From Amoebidium appalachense (taxonomy: Eukaryota > Ichthyosporea): 64,000 bases of DNA. The notes beneath the pieces were generated by a model. That model did no database searches. It was not told where the DNA came from and was given only the letters and a program-made list of their open reading frames with translations. The stretch is taken from assembly GCA_963693365.1 (NCBI GenBank), contig CAVNZM010000016.1, positions 7,068,001 to 7,132,000 on the forward strand, read 5' to 3'. Shown here piece after piece: positions 19,582 to 30,842 of the stretch; positions within the stretch are counted from its first letter, which is position 1; the number at the start of each line of letters is the position of its first letter. The translations under genes and the position numbers were made by a program.

Positions 19582-20310
19582 TGTGTATGTGTAAGTATGT
19601 ATCTTTGCGTGCGCGTGGGCGCGCGCATGTGTGTGGACCTGTGTGGGAGCATAATTGTGTTTGCTGACTACTGCGTCGACATGTGTAGGCGCGTGTGTTC
19701 CTGTGTGTGTAGGTGTGCTTCCGCACCTGGATGTGTGTACATTTGTGTGTGCATGTGTCTCTACCTTCTCGACCACAGCCACATGTGGGTAACCATATCC
19801 AGCCATGGTGCTGATGAACCGATAAGCAGGAACCTCGGGTGTAGTGGTGGCAGGGGCCGGGGCCGCAGCCTTCTTCTTGTTGATGTGCATGATGCCGGGC
19901 AGCCACGTGCCACGTGTCTTACCCTCAGCCGCCTCGTGAACAGTGGTGGCGGGGGTGGTAGGGGTGATGGGGGTGACGGGGTACCCATGTCCCTGCATGG
20001 AAGAAATGAAACGGTAGGCAGGAACAGTGGGGGCGGAGTGAGCAGTGTCGGTCTTCTTCTCGCCCTTCAGTGGGTTCTTCATGTGGGGGAAGTTGATGCT
20101 GAAGCGCATCTTGGCGTCCTTCTTTTCCTTTTTCCCCTTGCTCTTTTCCTTCTCCCCTTCCTCTGGCAGAGGTGTAGCCTCGGTTGTGGGGGCAGGGGCC
20201 TCAGGGGGAACCTCTGTAGCTGACTCAGGGGCTACCTCTGGGGCGGCAGCTTCAGTTGAAGACGGCTCGGGGGCCGCTTCGACAACAGTTTGCTTCACTT
20301 CCTCGGACAT
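15937..20310 (-). CDS. Six-repeat VPAYRF-motif protein, 530 aa, complete
   Basis: Six exons: 20310-19765, 19191-18847, 18262-18038, 17614-17415, 16892-16775, 16095-15937. They sum to 1,593 nt, all phases fit, and the frame runs from ATG to TGA. The start [20 protein letters not shown] opens an acidic Pro/Ala/Glu-rich region to about residue 50, then Lys-rich sequence. A motif, consensus [17 protein letters not shown], occurs six times, near residues 96, 160, 216, 286, 362 and 436; the second copy reads [17 protein letters not shown], the sixth [17 protein letters not shown]. Copies are joined by 50-75 aa basic linkers that often hold a short amphipathic stretch ([32 protein letters not shown]). 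Introns split repeats 4 and 5 at the same place, MQ|GHG in phase 0, indicating exon duplication. I know no family with this motif. The basic amphipathic linkers might bind membrane or nucleic acid (inference). Confidence 0.88.
16096..19764. repeat. Intronic simple repeats of the VPAYRF gene
   Basis: Read in the sense (minus) direction, introns 16774-16096, 17414-16893 and 18846-18263 start with (GT)n or GT/G and end with (CA)n and C before the acceptor. Intron 18037-17615 is C-rich only, and 19764-19192 mainly CA then C. Confidence 0.9.
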
Positions 20311-20535
20311 TTTTCTTGTATTATATCTCGAGTTTTCTATGTACGGATTATACTAGGTGAAAGTACATCAGACAACGGTTGATGTGTGTACTAAGTGATA
20401 TCGATGAAACTGAACAGACAGACTGTGACGTCTTCGGTTTTCCGCGAGACGACATGCCAACAGGGCGGCAAAGACTGTTCATTGGCCCTCAATTCCGAAT
20501 GGTGGAAGGGCCCACGCGTATGCATCATGTGACAG

Positions 20536-20560
20536 CGTGACGTCATTAGCGTCAATTGGC
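20536..20560. promoter_or_regulatory. CRE palindrome and CCAAT box upstream of the VPAYRF gene
   Basis: TGACGTCA at 20538-20545 followed by a reversed CCAAT box (ATTGG, 20555-20559), about 230 bp upstream of the minus-strand start at 20310. Motif match only. Confidence 0.3.
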
Positions 20561-20925
20561 TAGGATTTTCATCGGTTGTAGGGCTTTTCTTGCTATAACG
20601 CTTATAATTTAATTACACCTATTGTCAAATATTTATAACCCCCTAATCCCTTCCCCCTCGCCCCAGTATTGCGCTTTTTCTGGATTTTGGGAGCAAGTAG
20701 CTCTATGCTATGCTCAGCAAAGGCCCCATGCTCAGCTGATATTAGCCATATATGGCTGCAAGAGGCACATATGACTGGATATAAATCACATGCTAAATGT
20801 ATAGAGATAAACTGATAATGCCGGAGAAGAGTCTAAGCAATTCCGATTCGTGGAGGGGGGCAAGAATCACGCACCTTCCAGGAATCTCGAAACTGTCGAT
20901 TATGACGCCATGGGAAATTACACCT

Positions 20926-21062
20926 GATATTACTTCTATTGACTATCTGTTAAACCACCGTATGTTTAACGAGTTTTCTCTAGCTTATTTAGATAATCCT
21001 GATATTACTTCTATTGACTATCTGTTAAGGCTTAAACCACCGTATGTTTAACGAGTTTTCTA
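20926..21062. repeat. Tandem duplication, unit about 73 bp
   Basis: Two copies of a unit that begins TGATATTACTTCTATTGACT and ends ACGAGTTTTCT; the second copy has a 5-bp insertion (GGCTT) after CTGTTAA. Both copies sit outside any gene I can support. Confidence 0.8.
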
Positions 21063-21099
21063 GGGTGTATGATTATTTTTTTTTCTTATGATTATTTGA

Positions 21100-21310
21100 G
21101 TCGTTATCCGTCTCCGTATCCGTGAGTAGGGGTTTTTGTATTTTCTTCTGAGATATCTGTGTTATCTCCGGCTTGCTTCTCTTTCATGAGCACTAGCTTA
21201 TTTAGAATTATTTGAGTCGTTTTCTCCTCCGTATCCGTGAGTAGGGGTTTTTGTATTTTCTTCTCTGAGATATCTGTGATATCTCCGGATTGCTTCTCTT
21301 TTATGAGCAT
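21100..21310. repeat. Tandem duplication, unit about 105 bp, open on the minus strand
   Basis: Two diverged copies share GTATCCGTGAGTAGGGGTTT and GAGATATCTGTG. Read on the minus strand both are open and give related peptides (KEKQSGDITDISEKK and KEKQAGDNTDISEEN), so this could be a degenerate exon, but no flanking splice sites convince me. The linker CTAGCTTATTTAGA is shared with the 73-bp duplication just upstream. Confidence 0.7.
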
Positions 21311-22581
21311 ATCAATAAAGTCATTAAAAAAAATTACACAGATCTGTGAATGGTCTACCACAGACTTTAAACCTTTTAATAGTAAACGTTTCTCGTGAAA
21401 GTCACTATTTTTTATTCTTTCAATTCAAATAACAGCGTGTGATGATTTAAACTTTGTCGAGAGATATGGAAAATTCTATTGGCTTCAGAAAATCAGAATC
21501 CTACTATTCAGAAAATTTCAGATATCTAACTATTCATTTAGTATCTATTTCACGAGTCACTCAAACGTTGCATGTTGAAATTGATATTAGCAGATAATAT
21601 CTGAATTTCAGCCACACAACTGCGTATTGAATTATTTTGCAGTGTGTATATTTTGCGCGCCAAATACTTTGTTTGTTCAAGGAAAGTAATTACGTAAAGT
21701 CTTTCCAGTTGAACCTTCAAGAATTTCTGTGCTGAGCCTGAGGATTTCTTACACTCATCGGGGTGGCTCACGGATTCAATATGCAGGTGACCCAGGGTAT
21801 GAAATCAGCATAAATTCCCTTGATTTACGGCTTTTATTCTTCATAAAACACAGCTAGTAGTTAAAAAAAAGCTTTTTGTGTCATCATGGATATTATACAT
21901 TAACTCCTCGACTCTAGGAGGCAGCAAGTATCTTTACATTTATTTGCCCCACTCTACACCGCTCCACATTTAGCTACATTTGATTGGCCCACTTATGGGT
22001 AACCCCGAGGTAACGTACCCTTCATGTACACGTGTGTATGTACTGTATGCAATTGGCATGAGTAACAGTTTACATGAAACATACAGCTACAATTGCAAAT
22101 TAGTCACCGCTGCTAGCGCTAGTGAAAGAAGCGAAGATAAAAGAAATCCTCAGGCTCTTGTTGTACATGTGCACAGAAGAGGGAGAAACAGAAAGGAGTA
22201 GTTAAAGCGGCTAAGTTTACTAAGACAACGGGCTGTACTAACCGACCGTTGAGGTTAACGTTGTGTGCCAAGAGCGGAGGGTTGGGGGGGGGGGGGGGGG
22301 GGGGGAAGATCGGTGGGATGAAGGGGGGGGGAGGGGGGGGGGGGAGGGGGGGGGGGGTCGAAAGAATAAGTGCATTGGTGGTTGGATATTGTGTGTTGTA
22401 AGCATAGTTTTTGTAAGGGTGGATCCTTCAAAGGGAGGGCGAGGGAACGTTGGTGTACTCATTTGTCCGAATCATATTTGGCTCGTGGATGTGGGGTGGT
22501 GTGTAGGTGGATAGGTGGATAGGTGGAAAGGTACCAAGCAAGCACTTTTGTGTAACATTTGTGCCGCACACATCTCATTAC

Positions 22582-22621
<40 letters not shown>

Positions 22622-23324
22622 TTTCCCCCCCCAGGGCCCTCATGCCGTATTCTCCCCCTCCCCCCTCCGTCCCGCCGTCCTCCCCCTCCCCCCCATCCCC
22701 CCCCCCCCCCCCCCCCCCCCCCCCATCCCCCCACCTCCCCCCCCCATCCCCCTGTCCTCCCCGCCTCCCTCCCCAGTACCATCGCGCTGCAGTCCACCCA
22801 TACATAGTATTTGATCATATGTTTATACATAATCATGTTGATTTATTTAATTTCATAACTTCTAATGTATACAAATTACAGTATATCTATGAATCCAAGT
22901 AACACCACTGTACATGCTAATGAAATTTGTACGGTATGCGAAATTTCATAATATACTGTTCAGGATATATCCTGACAGCCATATATAATGCCGTAGCAAC
23001 GTAACTGCACTCGAACTTATGTATTGTAGGGATAGGCCGTTGTATATAATCTAACATTAAAATTAAAATGGCTTAAATTTAGGCAAAACCACCCAACCGG
23101 GACAACCAGTTGTTTATTTCGCAGCTGCTTAAATACTTAAAACCACACAGTGCACATGTATGCACTCAGAAAAACATGATGTGATTGCACAAACCCCACG
23201 AGGGAGTGACTTTAGATTTCGAATTGGGGAAGATTTATGAACGAGTCAGCCTATGAAGAGAAGGGTTATGTGTACGGACCGCACGCTGGCACCAAACTAT
23301 GGTTTGAGATGTATGTGTATGTGT

Positions 23325-23355
<31 letters not shown>

Positions 23356-23502
23356 GGGGGGGGGAAGGGTGAGAGTGAGAGTGTGAATGTGTGTATATGT
23401 GTGTGCATATGTGTGTGCGTTGTGTGTGCGTGTGCCTGGGTGTGTATGGGTGTTGTACAGATGTGTGTGTGTGTGCGCGTGCGTGTGTGTGTGCGTGCGT
23501 GC

Positions 23503-23574
<72 letters not shown>

Positions 23575-23760
23575 TGTGTGTGGGTGGGTGGGTGGGTGGG
23601 TGGGTGTGGGTGTGCGCGCGCACGCGGTGTGGGGGTTTCATTGTGCTTGTGCGCTAAACGTGTGTGTGTGATATCTGTGCAGATAGGCACGTGACCAACG
23701 GTGCTCAAACCAATGTGTCTATTGCTTCGACATCCTCCACAGCCTATTAAATAAAAAAGG

Positions 23761-24948
23761 CTAGAAACTGAATGTGCCCATTGGTGCACCCTTTTCAGTT
23801 GCCAGAGCAAAGAATTTCCTTTTCCGATCCATCACGACCTCTTCTAACTCTTGGCTCGTTCTCTCCAAATCTTCGACCTCTCACGTTAATCTTTCCAAAT
23901 CTGAATTTTCAGGGGTGTCTGACAACTCGCGACTAGGGGTGCTCATATGGTCACTGCTGGCCGGCTGCACAACATCCATTGAACCCCCCCTTGGCTCAAT
24001 TTGCTGGTCGGAATTTCCCGGAGGCTCTCCAACTCTACCGGTGGCCTTTTTGTTTCTTATTGCGTCTATGCCAATCACTGTGAATGCATTCATTTCAACG
24101 TCAGTTTTTGATTTCTCGAAATCCCCCCCCCCCCCCCCCCCCCTTCCGTTTTCTCACGAGAACGGAGGATGGGTTTTCACAAAAGCTAGTCGGGGTTTGA
24201 AATCATACCCTTTCCATCAAACATTATTCATTTGGCGTTCAATGACTGAAATGATATCCGACAATGAAACCATCATGATATATCTGCACATGCCGAGTGC
24301 TAACCTAAATGTGATAGATATGGTGTATCTAAATGTATTACAATGTATCTAGACTACATAGGTATATCTAAATAAACTATGTTGTATATATCCAACTATA
24401 GCAGTCGTTTTTTGCTTTTTTTATTTGCTTTATATATATATATATATATATCATAGTATATATATATATATATTGCATATTGTTAGTGCGATATTGATAA
24501 CAGCGTGGTGACGGCTGAACAGACCTCCGGGGGTGTTCAACGGGTGTGTGTGTACGTGTGTGTGTGTGTGTGTGCAGGTACTGAGTCTCGTGTGTGTGTA
24601 TGTGCATGTGTTGTGTGTGTGCGCGTTTGTGTGCATGTGTGTGCGTGCATAAGTACTCGGGTAAGTGTTTGTGTGTGTGTGTGTGTTTGCGCGTGTGTGC
24701 ATGGGTGTTTGTGTGCTTGCCGCGTGTGCAAGCATACAAACTCATGTGTGTGTGTGTGTGTGTGTGTGTGTCTGTGTGTGTGTGTGTACGCGCGCATGTG
24801 TGTGCGTGCATACGTCACTCGTGTGTGTATGCCTGTGTTTACGCGTGCGCATGCGCGCGCGCGCGTGTCTGGTGCTTGTGTGTGTGTGTGTGTGTGTGTG
24901 TTGTGTGTGTGTGTGTGTACGCGCGCGCGTGCGTGTTCGTGTGTACGC

Positions 24949-24991
<43 letters not shown>

Positions 24992-27051
24992 TGCGTGTGT
25001 GTGTTACCTGACCGGTCGGGCACGTCTCCACCTCCCGCCAGATATATGTTCCCTTCAGACCTTGTCCCCACACTCAAATCTCCATTGATCGGTTGACTCC
25101 TCGATCCCGACCCCCCCACATTGCCGACAGACATACGCTTAGACAGCTGTTTCGAAATCGTATTGTTCGCCTGATCCATGTGCGATTGCAATTTCGGCAC
25201 AAACATAACGCATACGGCGACGGTGATGCCAAGAAAGAGGGAGACAGAAACGAGGGAGTATCGAGCGGTCGCGCTGTCGACCGTAGCCACCATAGGACCG
25301 ATGCACACACACAGCAACCCTGCGGGGGGGGGGGGGGGGGGGGGGGGGGGACGGGGGGGTAAATCCGCCATAGAGTACGAAATAAACGTCCACAACGGAC
25401 AAAACAATGCAGAGGGCAAAGTTCACACATTCAGAGTATACATAAGAAACACAGCCTATCCTTAGGGGGGGCGCCCTCCTTTATTTTACGTGAGGAGAGG
25501 GCGGTGGGAGGGAAGAGGGGGAAAAGGGGGGGGGGGGGGGAGCCACGGGAGGGAGGAGTGGGGGGGTGGGGGGGTATCCTCGGGAAAGGGGGAGAGGGCG
25601 GGGGAGGGGGGGGAGGGGGGAAGGCAGGGGAGGGAGGGAAGGGGGGGGGGGGTTAGCTACCAGTCAAGTAGACGACCACGGCAATGACTTTGGCCTCCTG
25701 ATACTGATTGGGCACTTTGTAGATTAAGATTGAGATGGCGCAGGCACCAAACACTAGCAGAATGTTAAAAATAGCAACGCCTAAAAAGGCTGGTGACGTA
25801 ACAGACACATGTGCCGCAAGGGTGGGGATGGAATAAGAGCGGGTGTAGCCCTCTTGAGACCTGTAGGGGGGCAGGGCGTGGGGGGAGGGGGGGGGGGGGG
25901 GGGGAGGGGGTGTGTGTGTGTGGGTGGGTGGGTGGATGGGGGGGGGGGGGGGGGGGGGGGAGGGGAGGGGAGGGGGAGGTGGGTGGGTGGGTGGGTGGGT
26001 GGGTGTGGGGGGGGAGGGGGGGGGGGGGGGGAGCTGCATTAGAGGGTGGCAAATATTGAAGCCATGAATTGACTAACCTCAGGGAGAAAGCACAACAGAC
26101 GAAATGAACAAAACAAGTGTGCATGCAGATGGTGTTACGTGAGCAGAGACCAGCAGGGGGGTTCTCAGCTTTCCACAAAAGAACGGGGTTTCGACTCATT
26201 CACGGTGTTCTTTTTTTTTGTTTGTTTGTTTGTTTACTGAAGTTCTTTATTTATTTATTTATTTATTTTTTGGGGGGGGGGGGGGGAGGGGGGGAGGGGG
26301 AGAGGGGGAGTGAGCGTGGTGGAGGGGGGGAGGGGGGGGGGGGGGGGGGGGGGGAGGGGCTGACTTGTTGTTGTGACATATCCCGCCACTAGGGCAAAAA
26401 GATATTGCTGTCAACTTCTGCAACATGGTCACATTTCCCTCCCCCTTCCCTTCTCCCCCTTCTCACCTCCCCCCCTTTCAGAGGCACCAGACTGTCTCTC
26501 TCCCTTCCTTCTTTCCCCTCAACGCGTGCCGGCACCTTTCACCTTACTTCTTTCCCCCGTCCCTGTCTTCTCATTCCACCCCCTACCCACGTACACAAGA
26601 CGTGTGTGTGTGTGTGCTGGTGGCGGGGAGTGTGGTGAATGGGGACGAGGGTTGGGGGGGGGGGGGGGGGGAAGGGGGGGAAGAGGGGAGGGGGGGGGGA
26701 GGGGGGTTATCTCACATGACTGTAAAGGAAACCTCTCGAGTGGTGTGAAAAGACCCATGTGTGGCACCGACAGCCAATAGGAGAGCGAGTTCGATTACCA
26801 TACATAGAAATACCGGTATGAGGAGCACGTGATCGGTGATTTTCATAGACTGGACCCGATGGGGGGCAAAGCAGATGTAGATGCGGGCCAACTTTGCTAG
26901 AAGGGACGAGAAGGATAGACCTATGCCTATAAATAGAAATCCCAATCCGTGAAAATTGGACATTTATCATGCCGGTTTTCTCATCGCATGGGCCGTGGGT
27001 GTACTCCAGATGGCGGTCAAAATTACATTTAGTCTGCAAACGTGTCCTGCC

Positions 27052-27088
<37 letters not shown>

Positions 27089-27305
27089 GATCTGGTCAGT
27101 GTCAGGTTTTCCAACTACAGGAGAGGCGGAAAGAAAAAGGCAGAAACCCATGCGAGCTCAGGTTCAGAAGCCAGCCGCTTAGTGTAATGCGTGGGAGAAA
27201 GAGAAGAATATGTTTCGTCTCTTCCTCTACGTTCTTTTGTTGTCTTTCTCTCTTTTTTCTTTTTTCTTTCTTCCATTTTTTTGTGTTTTTGGGGGGGGGG
27301 GGGGG

Positions 27306-27336
<31 letters not shown>

Positions 27337-28107
27337 TAATGGGTGTTCGATACTAAAGAGGATTTTTATACACTAATAAAAACTGTGTGTGTGTAGGGGA
27401 GAGAGGGGGAGGGGGAAGGGGGGGTTGAAGAAGTTGAAGAGGAGAATGCATTATAAGCAAAGCCCAATTTTCGGAGGGTGGGGGCTGGGGGGAGGGGGGA
27501 GGGGGGCTTTTTACCTCTTCGGCGGTTGCATTTTTCTTGATCATAGCCCACAGCAAGTGTCTCAAAAACCCCGCCTGCTTAATTTCACTCGTGTAGGGAG
27601 GGGGGCCCATCGCGTAGTCGGGGACTATATCAAAACCGTTCGGTACCTGTGGATTGGTCGAATGTCAGGTGGGTGAACTTAGCAGGGAGCCAATGAGGTT
27701 CTAACAATGAAACACAGCCGATTGTGCTGCGGTACATTTGGATTGGGAGAAAGTCACGCGGGTGAACTTAACAGTGAAAAAATCAGATCATAACAATAAA
27801 ACACAGCCTGTTCGATTCGTACATGTGCGGAGATAAAAGAACTATTATAATATTGCACGACAAGTAACAGTGGCATATGGTCTGGTCAAGGGAGTAAAAA
27901 AACAGGGCCTAAAAGTTATGTGGGAGATGGGGCTGTGATATATTTTTGTTAAAGGAGAAATATGGTGGCAGTGTTGGTGTTGGTGTCACTGTGGGGTCGT
28001 GGATGTGTGGGCAACAGGTGTGTTGGGTGGGTGTGTGTAATATACAGAACGGAAAGGGGGGTGGAGGCTGTGTGTGTGTGCTTTTGGTGTGTGTGTGTGT
28101 GCATTCG

Positions 28108-28159
<52 letters not shown>

Positions 28160-28178
28160 TGTGTGCGTGCGTGCGTGC

Positions 28179-28251
<73 letters not shown>

Positions 28252-28262
28252 CCCGCGCATCG

Positions 28263-28299
<37 letters not shown>

Positions 28300-29483
28300 T
28301 GGAGGAGGAGGGGGATATGGATTGAACAGAATAGAATAAGACAAGGAGAAGAGGGCTTCCGGGGGAGGGGGGAGGGGGGCGGGTAGGGAGGCTGGTTACC
28401 AAATAGACCAACTTATGATGGTCTGTTGTGTTCCACGGGTACCAATATTCCGCCTCATAGTATCCGGGAGACATATCCATGGATAGACTGGCTGCCCGCA
28501 TGTATGGTTTAGCCCAGCTCGCCGCTTGTATATCACGTCCCATGAGATATCCTGATTTTCACTTGTAGAAGTTATGACAAAGCCGTAACCTTCAAACATT
28601 GACATGTACCTTGGGGGGGATGCTATCCCAATTTCCGGGTGATCGGGTAGGGGTCCATCGGCATCGGTCAAACGAACCCCCCAAATTTCGTCGGATTGTT
28701 TAAAGTCAGGAAATGGGGCCTCGGCAGAGAAACGACCTGTGAATGTGTTCGTAAATTTCAATGTAGGATTATGACGGTTTTTACAAAATAGTTTACCCAG
28801 GGTAGATATGCAAGACAAATCTACGTACATAAGATCAGGCAGGTAGCATATGTTAGATATGTATTCGTAAACTTTGAAAACAGCCGATATGCCAGAAGTG
28901 CCGTAAGTTATCCCTTTTTTTTCAAGCCAGGCATAAGCAGAAAACCAAGGCATGAAAAACGATGAGCATGAAATGGTTCGAGGAATGTATCTATGCATTA
29001 AAAGTTTTGAGTTATGGAAGGGGAGACACCAAAAGACAAACGAAAAAACGTACCCAGTGGGTATGACGGGCGGGCAGGCGCGCGGGCGGGAGGACGGGCG
29101 GGGGGGGGGGGGGGGGGGGGGGGAGGGGGGGAGGGGGGGGGGAGGGGGGGAGGGGGGGGGGAGGGGGGGGGAAGGGGGGGAAGGAGGGGATGGGGGGGAT
29201 GGGGGATGGGGGATACCATCGGGCCTATTTGTCTCGGGCCAAGTGTTTTCCCACTTGCTGCTTTGCTGCTGTGCTGACGGCGGGAGCCAATCATCAATAA
29301 CATTATATTTGCCAGCTGCCCAAAGGTTTTGTTGATATATTCGATAAATTTCGGGGATGTCATATCACACCGATATCCCGTGTCCTGCGCGTTGCCGGTC
29401 TTTGTGAAGTAGGTGGGAACATAGTCGGGCACGGCTGTCAGAAGAAGCGACCATTCACCGTTCCGGTTGGATGGATAGGCCAG
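23761..29483 (-). CDS. Class C GPCR, GABA-B-like metabotropic receptor (partial model)
   Basis: Exons supported: 29483-29217 and about 28990-28400 (long extracellular-type sequence, rich in Trp, Tyr, Cys), 27646-27515 ([18 protein letters not shown], the juxtamembrane end of a binding domain), about 26963-26716 (TM3-TM4, with [20 protein letters not shown] and KITDHVLL), 25860-25661 (TM5-TM6, with [17 protein letters not shown], the family's conserved E-A-K segment), 25319-25008 (TM7, [16 protein letters not shown], matching the class C 'FVPK' end), and a C-terminal tail at about 24120-23761. The TM3-TM4 and TM5-TM6 exons join in phase. TM1-TM2 is not resolved: the frame breaks near 26965, next to a long T tract. 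The tail is predicted coiled coil, as in GABA-B receptors, but carries an in-frame TGA at 23883-23881. Family assignment is firm, ligand unknown. The 5' end is not located. Confidence 0.8.
24421..25007. repeat. (AT)n and GT/CG-rich repeat in a receptor intron
   Basis: (TA)n at 24431-24475 then about 460 bp of GT repeats with many CGCG words, ending against the donor of the TM7 exon, so the transcript reads (AC)n. Confidence 0.9.
26035..26195 (-). mobile_element. SINE-like poly-C element, 5'-truncated copy
   Basis: Reading the minus strand, this begins GAGTCGAAACCCC, passes a GAACCCCCCT box and ends at a poly-C run. It aligns along its length with the copy at 30176-30435. It lies inside the receptor intron between the TM4 and TM5 exons. 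Confidence 0.65.
27641..27822. repeat. Diverged tandem duplication spanning an intron-exon border
   Basis: Two units of about 90 bp, both running CGGTAC..TTGG..GGGTGAACTTA.CAG..AACA.T.AAACACAGCC. The unit at 27641 includes the acceptor and first bases of the receptor exon; the other (from about 27731) is a decayed copy in the upstream intron. Confidence 0.6.
28074..29216. repeat. GT and G tracts in receptor introns
   Basis: (GT)n 28074-28250, poly-G 28264-28299 and a 110-bp G-rich block 29099-29210. On the transcript these read (CA)n and C immediately after donors at 28399 and 29216. Confidence 0.85.
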
Positions 29484-30175
29484 CTTTTTTTACCTTCCTG
29501 TTTTTATAAAAAACAATTAATAATTATTTAAAAATCAAATCTTGTGTGTGAAGTACTGTCTGCATCATGGGAATCCTAAAGCTGGTCAGCAGTTAGGGCA
29601 ACCTATAAAAAGGGTTTAAAAACTTTTGAAACGCAGGCTATTGCATCGACACAATCCCGGCTTTCTTTACCAGAATTTGGGTTTTTTATTAAACAATCGG
29701 ATTGTCTTTCTCAAATAACCGGATTATCCAGATTATTTGTGGATAATCTGGTGTGCTGGGCATCAGAGAGTGGTGATGAAAATGATTTCCGACAAAGATG
29801 AAAAAAGCTGGTGCGCGTGTATCTGCGTCTGTGTGTGTGTGCGTGTGCATGTGTGCGTGTCTGTGTGTGTTTGTGATAAAATCAAAAAGGGAGAGGGGAG
29901 GGGGGGGGGGGGGGGGGGGCAGGAAGTTAGGCAGAGAAGGAGAGTGGGGGTGAGTAGGGGGGGGAGGGCGGGGGGGGGGAGTGGTGTGGTTCAATGGCAG
30001 CCCCAAGGCTCCATTCAGCACTTGCGTTTTGGGATTGCATGTCGATATCATCGATCGTGGTGAGGACTGGGGGGGCTGTTTATCATGGTTGGTTTTCAAT
30101 GTCATTTTTTCGTGGTTGTGGTGGTGGTTGTGGTGGTGGTTTTTTTTTTTTTTTTTTTGGGGGGGGGGGGGGGGG

Positions 30176-30435
30176 GAGGGGGGGGATGTATGCGTTAGAG
30201 GGTTGGAAACATGGAGGAGACAACAAAGAGCAAAAGCAAAGCGTCACAAGAACGAGAAGCGTGCAGGCAGAAGACACTTGAACAGAGCCCATCATTAGGG
30301 GGGTTCCTATGCCTCCACAAAAGCATGGGTTTCGACTCTTTAACCTCTCCCGCGTGGCTCCCAACCCATACTTTGTTTCAACAGCAATAGGCGAGTCCAC
30401 CCGTCTTGGCCAAAGACGAAAAGGGTTGCTCGAGG
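30176..30435 (-). mobile_element. SINE-like poly-C element, longest complete copy
   Basis: On the minus strand: GCAACCCTTTTCGTCTTTGG, CAAGACGGGTGGAC, then GAGTCGAAACCC (box-B-like), CCCCCTAATGATGGGCTCTG, ending ACGCAT then poly-C. The first half matches 63815-63870 and the GATGGGCTCTG half matches 10148 and 63954. An apparent signal peptide in this stretch is therefore probably repeat sequence, not receptor. Confidence 0.7.
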
Positions 30436-30842
30436 AGCAGCAATCTAAGAACACAGAGTCTACAAATTCTGCAAGCAGACAAGAACAAAGAAAACTCCCT
30501 CCGCTTTATCTTATTTCCCCCCAGTCGCGGTAGCCAGGGAATTCTTTTTGTTTGTAAAATCTTATGGGGGAATCGGAGGGAGCAGGAGTTACAAAAAGGG
30601 TGGCCCGAGACGGGTGGAGTCTCGTGGACGCGAGAGTGTGTTTGTGTGTGCGAGAAGGACAAGGTGTGGGGTTGCAAGAGGGGGGGGGGGGGGGGGGGGG
30701 AAGAAGGAGGGGAGAGGGGAGGGGGGGTGTCAATTGGCTGATTTCGGCATTATACAGGTCGTAACCAGATCGCAGTCGATCTGATTGTTTGATAAGAAGA
30801 CAAAGATTTAGATCACAATGCAAGAGCTTTAATGGTGATCGA

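Larger units (their letters stand above)
20311..23760. other. Intergenic region with short tandem duplications and C/G tracts
   Basis: Upstream of the VPAYRF gene the sequence becomes AT-rich. It holds two partly overlapping tandem duplications (20926-21310), a 17-bp inverted repeat (21735/22140), poly-G at 22286-22357, a C-rich block at 22583-22765 and a GT/G block at 23318-23610. I see no convincing gene. Short open frames at 21980-22201 and 21550-21771 have no splice or homology support. Confidence 0.5.

Noticed and set aside
23774-24352. 192-codon plus-strand open frame
   Set aside because: It is antisense to the receptor tail, which has the right strand, heptads and neighbours.
30176-30300. 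Apparent signal peptide (MGSVQVSSACTLLVLVTLCF) at the receptor 5' side
   Set aside because: The sequence aligns with noncoding SINE-like copies at 26035 and 63954, so it is most simply repeat DNA.
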